Assembly (NCBI GenBank): GCA_025769875.1
Contig: JAGFNK010000177.1
Location: 1-64,000 of the forward strand
Length of the DNA: 64,000 nucleotides
Origin: Russula earlei
Taxonomy: Eukaryota > Basidiomycota > Agaricomycetes > Russulales > Russulaceae
Reading direction: 5' to 3'
Shown here piece by piece: positions 32,940-45,243 of the stretch; positions within the stretch are counted from its first letter, which is position 1, and each line of letters opens with the position of its first letter. Below the pieces are notes generated by a model. The model had not been told where the DNA came from. It worked only from the letters and a program-made list of their open reading frames with translations, and searched no databases. The position numbers and the translations under genes were made by a program.

Positions 32940-35493
32940 ATGACATCCCCCGCATTTCTCGGCACCCGTCCTCAACGAACTCGGGTACCAGCGCACAGCC
33001 GTGATTCGAACACACTTCGAGCATCTGTGCTTGACGTCGCTTTGGAACTCGGAGTTGGTACTAGTCGAGCCGTAGAAAATCTTATATTCAGTTCCTTTCC
33101 GGAGGAGGACGAGGTGGGTGCCGTACTGATTTTACTCGTTCTTTGCGCGCTTTTCCCCAATTGCTCTTGTGCCCCCTCATCTTGAGCGGAAGTTGTCGCA
33201 TATATCACACCATGTGAATCCACCAGTGATAACGTTGCTCTTCCTCCCGTGCTCAGCAGGGGAAATTCTGATGCACCTCTCTGAAGGGAGCCTTCCCTCC
33301 CTCTCACTGTCCTCCGCGCCGCTCTTTCCCGTTTCCGGACATCCCTGTCCACTACCACGGTATCCAATTTTGATGTCTGATCGTCATTCCATGCAGAATG
33401 TTACTACACCTCCCTTGACTTCAGTATCCGCAACAACTTCGGATGAATCGTGGCCATCGGTCCCCGCTTGGAATGGCATCCCCACTCAATTTGTGCTCCC
33501 GGTCCGTAAGCCATCCAACTTGCCTCCTGTAGGCTCCGGAGTACAAACAGTGCGCTCGCCATCGGAGGACTCCCACGCCCTAAACCTCTCGCGGCCGCAC
33601 CAACCTAGAAAATTGCGTAAGGCACGGAAAGGCGGATACGAGAGCGATGGCAGTTACCTTAGCGACAATTTGAGGAAAACAAGGGACAACAAGGTTCAAA
33701 AGAAGGATTCATCGTCCACCTTTGAAGGGGAGTTTGCGTCTGACGGTGGATATTTATCTGACGCGGCGAAGGGAGGAGCTGACAAGAAGAAAGAGGAGAA
33801 AATGGGCAATAAAAGACCTGAGAATCTTGGCCCCGATCCAAACAAGTTGAATAAGATGACTCGCACACCATCCGACCATGGTAATCTCTCAGATCGCGGT
33901 TACCCATCCGAGGCATCTGTCAAAAAAACAAAGCCTTTTTTTCGTCTCCGTTCGCGCTCGCCCTCGGCCACACGGAAGCGAATGCCAAACACTACTCCTC
34001 CTGTTCCTTCTTTGCCGTCCACACCACTACTAATCTCGCCCCATTCCACACGCACTTCGACCCCTTTCAGCTGGCTCGATGGTACCAATCAGAACGGTGG
34101 TGTCCCACTTCGAGCAGCACATTCTCCAGTTCCTCCAACCTTATCCGAACGCCAAGACTTGACCTCATCTCTTCCAGGAAAGGCGTCGTCTCCACTGCCT
34201 CTATTAAATAATGTCACGAGCTCTGCTAGGTTACTAAGTATCGACACAAGCACGGAGAGTCTTACTTCGTCCCCGACGTCTCACGAGACCGGTGGGTATA
34301 CTTTGTCATCTGCCCGCCCCCGAGACCAGACCCCGATGTCTGCCCCAGCGGCATTACGCCCATATGGCGTCCGTTCCACGCCTTCAAAGCGCTTTGGCTT
34401 GTCAGACGTCTCATTCCCCATCTCGCCATCCCCATCTGCTGGTGGAGTCATGGTTACTTCCGGAAAGATACTCTCACCTCCGAAGACATCATCAATGGCA
34501 GCCTCCCGCCCCCGGAAGTCGAGTCCGAGCCCTATGCCGCCTTCTCCCGTACCTCATCTGCGTACTGCCTCCCCCATATCTCCACCATCAGACTTCCGGC
34601 CCTTCGTTTCTCGCAACCTGAGTCCGATACCACCCCCGCTCTTGTTGACCCACTGTACATCGCCTGCCTTACGTGGGACCTCACCCTCCTTGTCCAAATT
34701 GTCAATCGTCTCTTCTGATTTCATTTGCCCAAGCCCTCGCCCACGCTTTTTCGAGGAACTTCCCCCGCCCTCACCTCCGCCTTCCGGTCCTTTACCTGAG
34801 GTTCCGTCACCGAGCTTGTATCAACAACCCATACCAATAGTCAAACGTGACCGCCAGTCTCCATTTCCACTGCGAAGCACCTTTCCCGTTGAAGAGTCAT
34901 CACGTTTCATCGAGCCTCCCATGCGCATGCGGCAGGACGCTCACCAGGTGCGACCCGCCGAAGTACCTGCCGAGCAGCGGATGGAGATCAAACCGGCGAC
35001 CAAAGTCGATGCTGTCGGATATGGCGTTCATGGCGAAGTCGATGACCTGATGGAGAGGGTCGACTTAACGCCCCCATCGCTGGATCACAACCAATCACAT
35101 GAGGACGCCTATGGCTGGCAAGAAGACGAACCTGCGAGATCCGGGATTTACCTCTATGCACCATCCAGAGTTTGTGGAGTAAAGGATATCCCGACCTGCC
35201 CCTCGCCCGATGCACTCGACGACGAGCGCAACTCCTCTGCCTTTCAGGACATTCCCTCATCGTCCACAATCATGCGAGGGAACGCGATAACATCGCTCGC
35301 AGACTCGGATATCTACAGTTACTACTTTGAGGAACTCGACAGAGATGGCGGGGACGACGAGCGCTGGTCGCATGCCAGCTTGATCGAGGATGAGCACCGT
35401 CGTTTCGAGATGCTCACACGTGTGATCGCGTCGGCCGATGCACTGTATGGCCCGGAGAAAGCCCCACTGGTGTCCAAGGCGGAGCCATGTTGA
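32940..35493 (+). CDS. Ser/Pro-rich protein with YLSD repeats, function unknown
   Basis: A long open frame ends at TGA 35493. The start is uncertain: MTSPAFLGTRPQRTR at 32940, followed by a short helix-like segment (LRASVLDVALELG) and an acidic end (PEEDE), looks like a first exon, joined by an intron of about 80-150 bp with a donor at 33114-33119 to the main exon beginning near 33193-33262. A single-exon start inside the main frame is possible. The protein is about 800 aa, disordered, and rich in Ser and Pro. It carries three related motifs: YESDGSYLSD (33640), FASDGGYLSDAA (33730) and NLSDRGYPSEAS (33880). A more ordered, acidic C-terminus follows (SDIYSYYFEELDRD, then FEMLTRVIASADALYG). 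I know of similar proteins with SDGGYMSD repeats in Agaricomycetes but of no assigned function. Codon use is host-like and unlike the transposons on both sides. Confidence 0.65.
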
Positions 35494-36284
35494 GCCTGGA
35501 GCTACTTGTCGTCCTGTTTTGCAAGTTTGTTGTCCTTGACTTTTACTGCTACCTCACTATGTCAAGTCATCTTTGTTACTACGACTTCTCTTCCTGGTCT
35601 GCCAGCTTGTTGGTTGCTTTCTTTGATTTTATTGAGTTTCTATAGTGACAGGCCTCTGTCGAATGCCCAAGCTTTTTCCTTACACACGCTGTTTCTTCCA
35701 TGTAGTGAAGTGAACACACTCAGGCAGTAAAATTGGCCTATGAAGATCAGGCATTTAATGCTTCGCTGGTCTCAAAAATGCATGAAAGTAAAACACATGG
35801 GAATGGTTAAATAGTTTATTCAGGTGATTTATATTGTATCGTGGTTTGCAAGGCCCAGCCTAAAGCCTTGAAGGTTGGGCTACCAAGGCCCCAAAGCCTG
35901 AGCCAAGCCAAGCCAAGCCATAGGCTGGTGTTCTACAGTTTGGCAAGCTGTGGATCAATAAGCTGTGGTTATTGCCATCACTAGCAATGAGATTCCCCAC
36001 CTCTCCCCTGCTAGTGCTGCTCGAAACCGTTTTGAGCCGAGCTGGAGCCATGTCTGAGCTGAGGGGTAAGCCATTCAACGGCTCGGAGCTTGAAACCACT
36101 CAAGGCAGCACAAGCCATTTCAAGATTATTTACACATACAGTCCAGATTGTCCATTCATGTGGCACTAAGTGGCTGCACATCCAATAAGTATTTGTTAAA
36201 ACTAGGGGTGCAATGATCAGTGCATGAGAGCAGGAGCTGAGGGTGGCACACAGAGGCTTTTTTCAGGAACAAGGCACAAGACTC
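35494..36284. other. downstream spacer up to the hAT element
   Basis: This holds the 3' flank of the 33 kb gene, then sequence rich in AAGCC/GGCTT words, including AGCCAAGCCAAGCCAAGCCA near 35900. No coding similarity recognised. The last eight bases (CAAGACTC) are the hAT target duplication. Confidence 0.4.
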
Positions 36285-39200
36285 CAGTGTTGGCTGAAGG
36301 GCTGAAGGCCTTCAAATGGCTTGCCCTTCAGAAGGCCTTCAGTGAAGCCTTCAAGGCTTGTAACAAAATTTTGAAGAGTTGAAGGGCTTCAAGGTCCAAG
36401 TGGCTGTGTCATAGTTAGAAAATTTGTCAACTAATAATTTCAAACTCTTGACTTGTCTGAGACATCAGATGGCACCAAATGCTCAGTCACTTTGGGCATT
36501 CTTTCATTGAGGTGAGAAGCAAAATGGAACCCATTATCACACGTACTGCAAGGGTTGTGTTGCTCAACATGAAGTGATTGGTGATGAAAGACTGGATGAT
36601 GCTTCAGAATTTATTTCACGGAAGTTGAGATTCGAAACTGGTGAGTAACTATGGCCAACATGACATATCATGTTCACCCTCAATCTCCATATTAACACAT
36701 ACTTGAGAGCTTGCCAAGCAGCAGGCAGTACTCGAGGCTCAAAACTAGCCTTCATTGCACATATAATTGGGGGACAAGGCGTTCAACCATGCCCATATGC
36801 ATCAGATGTGGCAAAAGAAGAAGCAATCACCCAACAAGCCTTGGGAAAGACATCAGCTAAGGGTAATGCAACATCTGAGCCAACTGTCAACAACAGCAGC
36901 AGGAAATGCTCCCAACCAAGCTCCACCATTGAACCAAGCTCCCGTCCATGCCAGAAGTTGAAACAAGCCATGCTGAAGACCTACCAAGGAGTGGACATGC
37001 CATTCAGTCAAGAAGAGATGGTTGCTGTCCAGGCCCAAGTCCTTTGAGCTGTTGTTTTGGCAAACCTTTCATTCCAAGCAATGGGAAACTCAGAGATGTT
37101 GAAGCTCTTTGGGATGCTACAAATGGCTGCACCTGGAATCATACCATCTAGGAAAGTAATTGGTGGTTGGTTGCTAGATGAAGCATCAGGGATAGTTGAC
37201 TCAACGCTTGGAAGAATCCTAACCAGAAAGAACCTTGGTTTATTGTAAGATTGTAACAACACTAGATCAATATGCAGTGCTGATTTTGGAAGTGTAGGAC
37301 TGATGGATGGAAATCTCTCAATGAAAGATGTTGTGAATGGCATTTGCACAAATGTGGATTTCAAGGTATGTGCCATTGCGCCCATTGTCTGTGATGTATC
37401 TCCCACACCATCTAGTCATATATGCTAGAGTTGATTCATACAACTGCAAATGACAAGGATGGACCTGCACAATGTTGGCCAATTTGAAGAGATTATTGAT
37501 CAGATAGAGAAAAAGTATGGTTGCACAGTTATCTACTTCACAACAGATGCAGATGGTGGTAGCCACAAGGGTCAGAAATTACTGATAAAGAGTCAACTGT
37601 ACTTGATTGGGCCATCATGTTGGGCTCACCAGGTGTGTGCAGCAACATTTCATCATGCCACATCGTAAATACTAATGGTTCAATTCACAAAGTTTCAATT
37701 GATTCTTGTTGACTACTTCAAGATCTGCATTTATGCAGCAGAGATTGGAGCATCTGCAACAGCACTGATAGGCTGGCTGAACAACCATGGGAAGGTCTGT
37801 GCCATATTTAACAAGGTGCAGGCAGATATCAGCAAGGACCGTAATAATGGACATCCTATCATTCTCACATATCTCATGGCCAATCTCACACAATGGACAA
37901 CACATTACATTGCCTTTGTTTGCTTATACACTGTCAAGGAGCCACTTCAGCTTGCCATAATGCTGCATCGAGAAGCTATTATTGCTGCGCAAGTTGGGGC
38001 AGCCAAGTCAATGGAGAAAGAACAGCTGACCAAAGATGCTGTGCAGTTCTGTGACTTAATTAACAGCCATGTGTTCTGGACTGGGCTAGAGACCGTTATA
38101 GGTGACATTGAGCCCATCTGCTATGGAACGAACATCAATCAGAGCGACTCTACTCGGGCTGATCAAGTCCTACTTACCTTGGTGGGAATGTTCTTACATT
38201 TCAAGGGTCATCCTGAGCCCAACATTGCAACTGCAATGGTCAAATGACTTGAAAAGAGATGGAAGTCTTGTGACCAACCGCTTTTCATCCTGGCCTTGAT
38301 TCTTAATCCAGACGAGGGTCTATCCTGTTTTGGATCCACTGCAAATCTTAATTACTTCAAGTGCAATAACCTCCTCATTTTGGTATGTCATTTATGTCCA
38401 CTATCTCAAACTATACAGCGATTGATGGGTGTAGATGTATTGTTGCATGAAAGCCTGGCCCTCAAACAGTGATATGCCACAGGAGCGTGCTACAAAGGAG
38501 CATGCACTTACAAGATCATTTATGCAGTATCTTGCCAGAACAGGGCAGTTTGGTGATTGGAGAGATCAACGCATCAGGTTAGAAGATATTATGGTATGTA
38601 CTTCATATGGCTATCAGTAAAGTATATTGACATGTATTTGACTAGGGGAAGGACCCACTCGCTGTCTGGAGGGCCTTTGAGAGTTCAAATGATACACAGG
38701 AGCTTGCATCCTTCGCAATTATCCTCCTTACTATTATAGTCAATCAGGCTGGTTGCGAGCATCTTTTCTCTGACTTGAAGGTTAAGCAAACCCAACGATG
38801 GAATCATTTAGGCTTGAAGAAGCTTGAAAAGATGACAAATGTTAAATTATTACTGCATCTTTCATACAACCCTCACCATTATCAGGTTGGTGCAGATATT
38901 GCTGCAGATCATCGATGGCTTGGCCTCATTGAAAAGCAAGGAAAGCGTAAGAACCATAGTTCAACTGCCACTCTTCTAGCTGTCCCATGATACAGTGATT
39001 TGCTCAAAGATATAGATGATGAAGACAAGACTGAGCATGGCCAAGCATTGGTGACTAGCGAAGCAGGTGGAGAACAGAGATGGCAAAGTGGATCAGGGAT
39101 GCACAACTCCAGGCAGAGAATGAGTCAGATGCTGAGCCGGAATCAGATGATGAGGACCTGATTACAGCTATACCAGCTGCCCATGCCAGAAAATGGTCAC

Positions 39201-39555
39201 CTTGTAAACTGTCGGTGCTATTTGGAGGTGAGGTGGTACACCCTGACAGACATGCACTGATGGAATTTGATGAGGAAGCTGCACTGATGGAAGCTTTGGC
39301 AGACCAAGAGGAGGATGAATACCCTGATGATGGTGCCATGGAGGGATCTGGGGATGACTTCGAGTAGAAACTTAAATTGACTGTATCTTAGCTTGAATCA
39401 CCCCTATTGTCAACTTATGATAATAGCCATGCAAACATTTTAAACTGTCATTTTTTGATATTAAGGCCTTCAATTGAAGGTCTTGAAGCCCTTCAACAGC
39501 CTTGAAGCCTTCCAGTTCAGCAAAACCTATTTGAACAGCTTCATGGCCAACACTG
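36285..39555 (+). mobile_element. hAT transposon, complete ends
   Basis: A 3271 bp unit beginning CAGTGTTGGC and ending GCCAACACTG (10 bp TIR), flanked by a perfect 8 bp TSD CAAGACTC (36277-36284 and 39556-39563), the length diagnostic of hAT. Subterminal regions are full of short CTTCAA/TTGAAG and GAAGGCCTTCA words on both strands, likely transposase contact sites. Confidence 0.93.
36670..39367 (+). pseudogene. hAT transposase, decayed
   Basis: Pieces of one protein run across the element: an N-terminal part (STRGSKLAFIAHIIGG, 36730), a conserved block (GMLQMAAPGIIPSRKVIGGW, 37120), the first catalytic region (TDGWKS, 37300; VIYFTTDADGGSHKGQKLL, 37530), the middle (GWLNNHGKVCAIFNKVQ, 37770; LMANLTQWTTHYIAF, 37875) and the C-terminal hAT dimerisation region (VNQAGCEHLFSDLK, 38740). 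Probable introns are at 37247-37299, 37366-37420, 37632-37691 (an AAG acceptor) and 38383-38420. Two stops are TGA where CGA fits (37045 and 38245), and 1 bp shifts occur near 37315 and 37455. It is inactive but recent enough to read in order. Confidence 0.8.
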
Positions 39556-39563
39556 CAAGACTC

Positions 39564-40236
39564 TGTCTCTTTCTCTCTGGCTTGTTTTTGAGCCTTTAAG
39601 TGTTGAAGCTAAAAGGATTGTTACTCAGTCTTGTGTATGAAAGACTGTATTAGTTAGTAAGCTAACCTAAAAGGATTGTTACTATGTACAGTATTAGATT
39701 TTAGGGAGAGTGGTAAAAGGGGGTGTTGTACTGACCTCAGTCTTGTGTATGAAAGACTGAGGGAAAAATCGAACAACAAGTATTCAAATATTTACATGTA
39801 TGGTCCAGCTTTGTCTGTACACATGCCACCAGTTGGCTGCATGTCCAACATTAAGTACATTTTGTGCATACAATATTTGTAAATACTGATTGTAAATGAG
39901 ACAGTATGGAAAACTTTCTGGGGTTAGGTAAACAATGTTGCCTTTGTGGCCTTTAGCCACAGTGTTGAGCTTGCATTGGGTGAGCTCCATGGTGTCTTTT
40001 TGAGACTTAAGACTTTCTTGCTGCAATCTATATCTGAGACAGTAAATTCATTTTTGGGTTTTTGGCTTTCAGTATGAGCAATCAGGAGCTAGTGGAGCAG
40101 ACATAGGATCAAGACTAAAATTTCTGAAACAGTTAGGCAAAGTCCCCCATGAAGGGGGGGGTCTCCAAAAATCTTGTCCTGGGTCCTTCCAAACCCAGAG
40201 GAATAGCATGTCACACTGCAAAGGCACTCCATGTGT
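39564..40236. other. spacer with two short direct repeats
   Basis: AAAAGGATTGTTACT occurs near 39612 and 39669, and AGTCTTGTGTATGAAAGACT occurs near 39628 and 39740. These could be a decayed LTR of the copia fragment to the right, but no ends or TSD were found. Near 40150 there is a run of eight G. Confidence 0.4.
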
Positions 40237-40557
40237 CTATACCTTTGGTGGAGCAAAATCCACCACTCCCATCTCAAGCTTGATGCAATCCCAGAGAGGA
40301 GACATGGAAAAGCACTTGGGAAGGGCTTTGGTCAACATGTCTGTGGTCATGTCATCTGACAGAGAGTAGACTAGTTTTAGTGCTTTGTCAGCAACAGTGT
40401 GCCAAATGAAGTGATATTGAATATCAATGTGCTTGGTCTGCATGTGGTAATTGTTGCTCATAGCAAGCTTGAGCACTGACTGAGTGTTGTGGGGTTGCTT
40501 TGTGCTTAGAACAGTTCCTCTATGAGTCTTTGGAGCCAGATGTGACCCAACCTGAGG
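40237..40557 (-). pseudogene. Ty1/copia Pol fragment: C-terminal RNase H
   Basis: The minus strand reads LKLAMSNNYHMQTKHIDIQY, then LTKALPKCF, matching the end of copia polyproteins, where TKHIDI(K/Q)YHF and D(M/I)LTKxLP are hallmarks. Only the last hundred or so residues remain. The frame ends at 40237 and homology stops near 40560, before the E LTR at 40622. Confidence 0.8.
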
Positions 40558-40621
40558 ACCTTGGAGGAGGGTATTAATATATACTCACATGATTCTCTAT
40601 ATTCACTACTCTTGTTATGGG

Positions 40622-41449
40622 TGTTACGAACCAAGGCCAGGACTTGGCCATATATTGTTCTATTCTACTCAAGAAAAACCTCCCTCACTTTGCATCACCA
40701 ACACACATCCGTTTCTTGGGCTATCCCTCCTATGGTGCAAGATATTGCTATTGCAAAGGCACTATAATATGACCAGGCACCCGTTTCCTAATCAGGTAAT
40801 CATTGCATGGCAGCCACATGGCCACTCACCCACCAAGAACCCGAAACAGCAGCATGAACTCCTACAAACTGTTGCATAACTCAGATGATATCATCTAGGC
40901 TCCAATGACATCATGGCTGACTGAGCAACTCCCCAATGACCCCATCAACTCACTAAGCATTCCACAGTGACATCATAAGCATGTCATCGCTCCACAGTGA
41001 TCAGTAATACACTTAGTAAGCCTGAAACCTAACACAAGTGAGTTTATGCCTCTGTAGTCCTATTGGATGGTACCAAGGAGTCTAGAATAGTTCCTGCCCT
41101 TTGTAAGCGACCCTGTACACAGTATATAAGCCCCAATGTAGCATGGCAGTCATCAGACTGTCCATTTGTGATACTCTCATCTTCCTGGGTACTCCCCTGT
41201 GACCACTCAGTTTAAAGTCTTCCCTCATCCTTAAGATATTCTTTAAGGACTGCCTTGTCTAAAGCCCCTCGCTACACTGGCCTCTACCCTTCACCTCTGT
41301 CTCTTGCAACATCTACCAGTACCCCTTTGGTACCTCCTCATCGTTTGGCTCATCCTCCTGTTCAATGCCATTTACACCGCGTATCATCTGTTCCAACCCT
41401 TGCCCACCTGCTCCTGAGTCCTTAGTGATCAGCAGTACATGTCTTGACA
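40622..41449 (+). mobile_element. solo LTR, family E (reference copy)
   Basis: An 828 bp LTR, TGTTACGAACCAAGG to CATGTCTTGACA, with TSD ATGGG (40617-40621 and 41450-41454). It includes a repeated ATGACATCAT-type motif region near 40890-41000. Confidence 0.92.
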
Positions 41450-41681
41450 ATGGGGTAGTGTACTTCCTCTAGGGTGTAGCACAGGTCACACCACAGGTCT
41501 CATCATGGACACCATACCTGCAACCTGTAACACCATACCTGGATATACACCACACTGTTAGGATTCTTGCATTCTGCATTCTCATCTGCTTACCTATGCT
41601 TTGATGACTCATCTGTGCTTACTTCTGCTTAGTGATTGCTTAGTGATTTGCTTAGTGGTCAGCTTATTGATTGATTACTCA

Positions 41682-42295
41682 TGTTACGGTGTTGTGGCCA
41701 TAAGAGCGTTAGCTCAAGGTTCAGTGGGGGCCAAATCCCTGTGACTTGGTTCAAGGGGGTTCAGTGGGGGCCGGCTCAAGGAGACCAGTTCAGAGGTTTA
41801 GCGTCTCAAGACTAAGTCAAGGATGACCTAATCCGCAGACAGAGTTGATCTCCTGGTTTCACAGAAGAGGAGGACGATGAAGGAGAAGCAGAGGAGGAAG
41901 AGGAACACTAAGGTTCCTTGTGATGAGCTTAGGTCAAGTAGAGTATAAGCCAGCACAACACAAGTTGTGATTCGAGAGACAGTACAGGGCAAAGGGATGT
42001 GACAGGAAATGGGACAAAGCTAAGCTTGGGGCATTCCCCAGCTTCTACAGGCGCTTAAATACTGTATCTAGCGAGGCTGTACAGTACCATATGTAGAACA
42101 ATAGATAAAGGTGAACCAATAGCAAAAGGAACTCAAACAATAGGTGAAACACAATGGGTAAAACAATAAGGGACCATCAGCATCCAGGGATGAAATGGTA
42201 ACCAAGGGGATGAGGGTGATGGAGGAGAACAATAGTAAAAGTAAACAATAACAAAAGAGTTTAGCAACGAACCAAGAAGGGGGTAATTCATGACA
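41682..42295 (+). mobile_element. solo LTR, family C, nested in a B LTR
   Basis: A 614 bp LTR, TGTTACGGTGTTGTGG to AATTCATGACA, with TSD ACTCA (41677-41681 and 42296-42300). Confidence 0.92.
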
Positions 42296-42596
42296 ACTCA
42301 CCGCTTACTGTTTGATGACAGATACTAGGAAAGGATGACTCATGCGTGAGTCATTTCTGATACTTTCAAATTGTGCTCTACATTTTTGGATACTACTGGT
42401 CCTCAGCTATGTGCACCCCAAGTTTTATACAAATCGGATCAGCCATTGTCAAGATATCATATAAATACTTGGCTGTACCAAGAAGTCAAGCCTTACACTC
42501 AACTTACTCTCTTAACAAGAAACAATCATCTTATCCACATTCTAAAAATTATAGTGACAACTCTAAGTGAAAGAGGCCCCTCTCTTCTCTTACATC

Positions 42597-43557
42597 TGTC
42601 ATGAACCATTCTCCGGAGAGGGCCCTTGAAGGACCCTTCCTTATAGGAGGAAACCCAACCCCTATGGTGTCACCCTGTTCACACAAGCAAAAGGGGTGAG
42701 TAGAGGTGTCCACAATATCACGCGCACATTGTCGCACGAGCAATTCTCGGCACAATCGACATACAGCAAGCCCCACTTAAGGGCAACCCTCCTAGCAATA
42801 AAAGACAGCATTAGGGCCTTCCTAGGGACCCTTTAGGATGACTCTAGGTGCTCTACAATAGGCACTAACCTAGTGTCAAAGACCCTACAACGCGTTATTA
42901 GACCAACTCTAATAACTATAGAACGAACTATAAGGCAATACTAAGGACCTTAATAGAAGTATTAGGGTCGACTCTAAGGACCCTAATAGAACTATATAAG
43001 GACCTTATAAGATAACACTATTCCTAACCAAACTACAAGTCCTCAAATGACCGGCCCTAAACTAACTAACAGAATATGAATCAGATGCTCACATGTGCAC
43101 TACAGCAGTGAACATGTGAACAGTGAAAGCTCTTACTCATCAAGAGAAGCCTTCTTACTCAGCAGCTTACTGAGCGTGACAGAGCATGCTCAGTAAGCAC
43201 ACTCCGACTTCTTACTCATCACCCTATTGTGCTTGATAACAAGGTTATGACTTGTTCCCTATTGAGCAGTTCTCTTGTAGTATATAAGCACTCAATAAAG
43301 TAGCGGACAGTCCTCAGACTGTCCATTTGTTAATGGCACTCTCCACCCCTGGGATACTCCTTTAAGGACCATCCCCTTGTGACTATCCTGGCCCCCTCTC
43401 TGCATGACTGCTCGACTCTCACAGTAACAATACCCCTTTGGTATTTGTTACTACTCTGGACTCTACTTCTTGCCCATGCCATCCTAGACGTCTATCGACT
43501 CATCTCTGAACTTACCCCTCGCTCTTGAACTGGATTGTTCAACAGTGAGTCCTGACA
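42597..43557 (+). mobile_element. solo LTR, family D, nested in a B LTR
   Basis: A 961 bp LTR, TGTCATGAACCATTCTCC to GAGTCCTGACA, with TSD ACATC (42592-42596 and 43558-43562). The middle (about 42800-43020) is a degenerate array of CTAAGGACC/TAATAGAA words. Confidence 0.92.
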
Positions 43558-43838
43558 ACATCTATTCTTCCTGAGATAATATCAAAGGATTCAAAGTTTA
43601 GTGCTTGAACTAAATCAAGCAACTCTTTCACTAAGAGTCAGTAATAAGATCAGTCAGATCTTAACACACACCCACAGGTACAGGTCAAACCCGCAGGTAT
43701 TACTTAAACTCTGCAGTGTCAACACACCATGGTATACCATTGACACCACAGCATAGAATACAGTGCCAATGGACAACTTGGATGCTCACACAGAACACCC
43801 TGGTGCTGTGCCAACCAAGACAAAGCATATCAGCAAAA

Positions 43839-45243
43839 CTATAACATTTCTACACTTGAGTCCTCATCCAATGCTTGCTTCTTCCCCTTTCCCTTACTGT
43901 CCATGGCCTTAATAAGATCTGGCATATGAACTAGTTCCTTCTGACTCCATTTCCCAAAACATAAGATGGACCTGATGGCAGAAGGTGAGAGGCAGTTTCT
44001 GATGTATGAAAGGAGCTGTCAACCCTGAGAGAATACATGTTCAACAGCTGTGGAGGTAGGGAAATATAATGGTCAATAACACAACACCTTCAGTTGAATC
44101 ACACATACCTGGTGCACTAAGAAAGTCAAAGGCCATTGTAGACAGTTGTAGATAAGTGTGGCAATGTTCCCTCCACCACGCAATTGGGTTGCATACCCTC
44201 TCAATGGGTGACAACAAATATTCATCAAGCTTGTCTACCTCCTTGATATCATCCATGGGGATGTCAGCAAAGTCTTCAAACTCAGTATCATTCTCAGGCT
44301 AGATGCGATGTAAGTAACAAAGTTGACAATAAAATCAACATGCAAAATGTACAGCTGGAAGCATGGAATCTGATGGTGATGGAAAGACTCTGAAGTATTT
44401 GCTGAACTTGTCCCTGATGATCTCCTCAGCTGTTTGAATCTGTTCCTTCTCCCATGCATGCTGCTGAAAGTACTTGAGCTTGAGTTGAGGATGGAGCACT
44501 GCACATCTGTTAAGAGAGAATGTGCATGATGAAAAAGAATATGTACCCATGGCAATGTGATACACATTTGAAAGATCTGTCTTGGAGTAATACTTGTCCA
44601 TCAACTGGCATACAAAAGTTAGAGCATGTTTGACTGCAGGCACAAGTGGAGTTGTAGCTGAGCTGCTCAGCATGGCATCAAGCTGGTCCATTGTTGGCAC
44701 CACATTGGTGATGGTAACAATGTCATCTTGAGAGAAAAACAGTGTCACATTCTTGTACATCTAGCAATGATATTTGAGTTCCAAGCATGATGATGCAGCA
44801 ACATGCTTACCTTCAAAACCCACAAGAGATCCTTGACAGTGTCCCAGTCCCTGTCATCAAGTTCATACTGATGAAGCTTGAGCATCTTGTTTCCTGTCAC
44901 ATTGTCAATGATGGTACAATATTCAAAGGTGACCATAAACATATCATAGGTGAAGTTCCTGCAGGTCTTGAGATCATGAGGAATTAGGTGGACAGGTTGA
45001 CCATGGGTGGCACAAGCTGCATGCCACACTGGAAAGGTAATTGTAGTAGAATGAACAATTGCAAATGAGAGCTTTTGAATCTTCATAATCAAACCAGTTA
45101 GTGGTGGTGGTGGTCCAACCAGAGAGAACAAAGTGCATCTTATTGTAAGGCAAGTTGCAAGCTTGGGCATGGACCAGTCCGATCTGGCAAACACTGACCA
45201 AGCAGCACACACACTGGCCGTGAGAGCCAAGTCAAGGTCAACA
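43839..45243 (-). pseudogene. second hAT-type transposase remnant
   Basis: Read on the minus strand from about 45243: TYDMFMVTFEYCTIID (44950) and LDDRDWDTVKDLLWVLK (44860). After a probable intron near 44812-44745 come FFSQDDIVTITNVVPTMDQL and HPQLKLKYFQQHAWEKEQ (44490), then YLLSPIERVCNPIAWWREH (44215), the hAT dimerisation region. An intron near 44110-44045 leads to EHVFSQG and LLSYIRNCLSPSAIRSIL, and the frame stops at 43839. One TGA follows EHVFSQG where CGA (Arg) is expected. The N-terminal zinc-finger part is missing, and I found no TIR or TSD, so this is a fragment unrelated in position to the complete hAT at 36285. Confidence 0.7.

Larger units (their letters stand above)
41556..43666 (+). 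mobile_element. solo LTR, family B, split by a C LTR and a D LTR
   Basis: It starts TGTTAGGATTCTTGC and ends CAGATCTTAACA, with TSD CACAC (41551-41555 and 43667-43671). After removal of the C LTR (41682-42295) and D LTR (42597-43557) with their TSD copies it is about 526 bp, the normal B length. Confidence 0.9.

Noticed and set aside
33114..33119. Donor GAG|GTGGGT with acceptor GCTCAGCAG for the first intron of the 33 kb gene
   Set aside because: That pairing puts a stop just after the junction; another donor or acceptor must be used, so the exact intron is left open.
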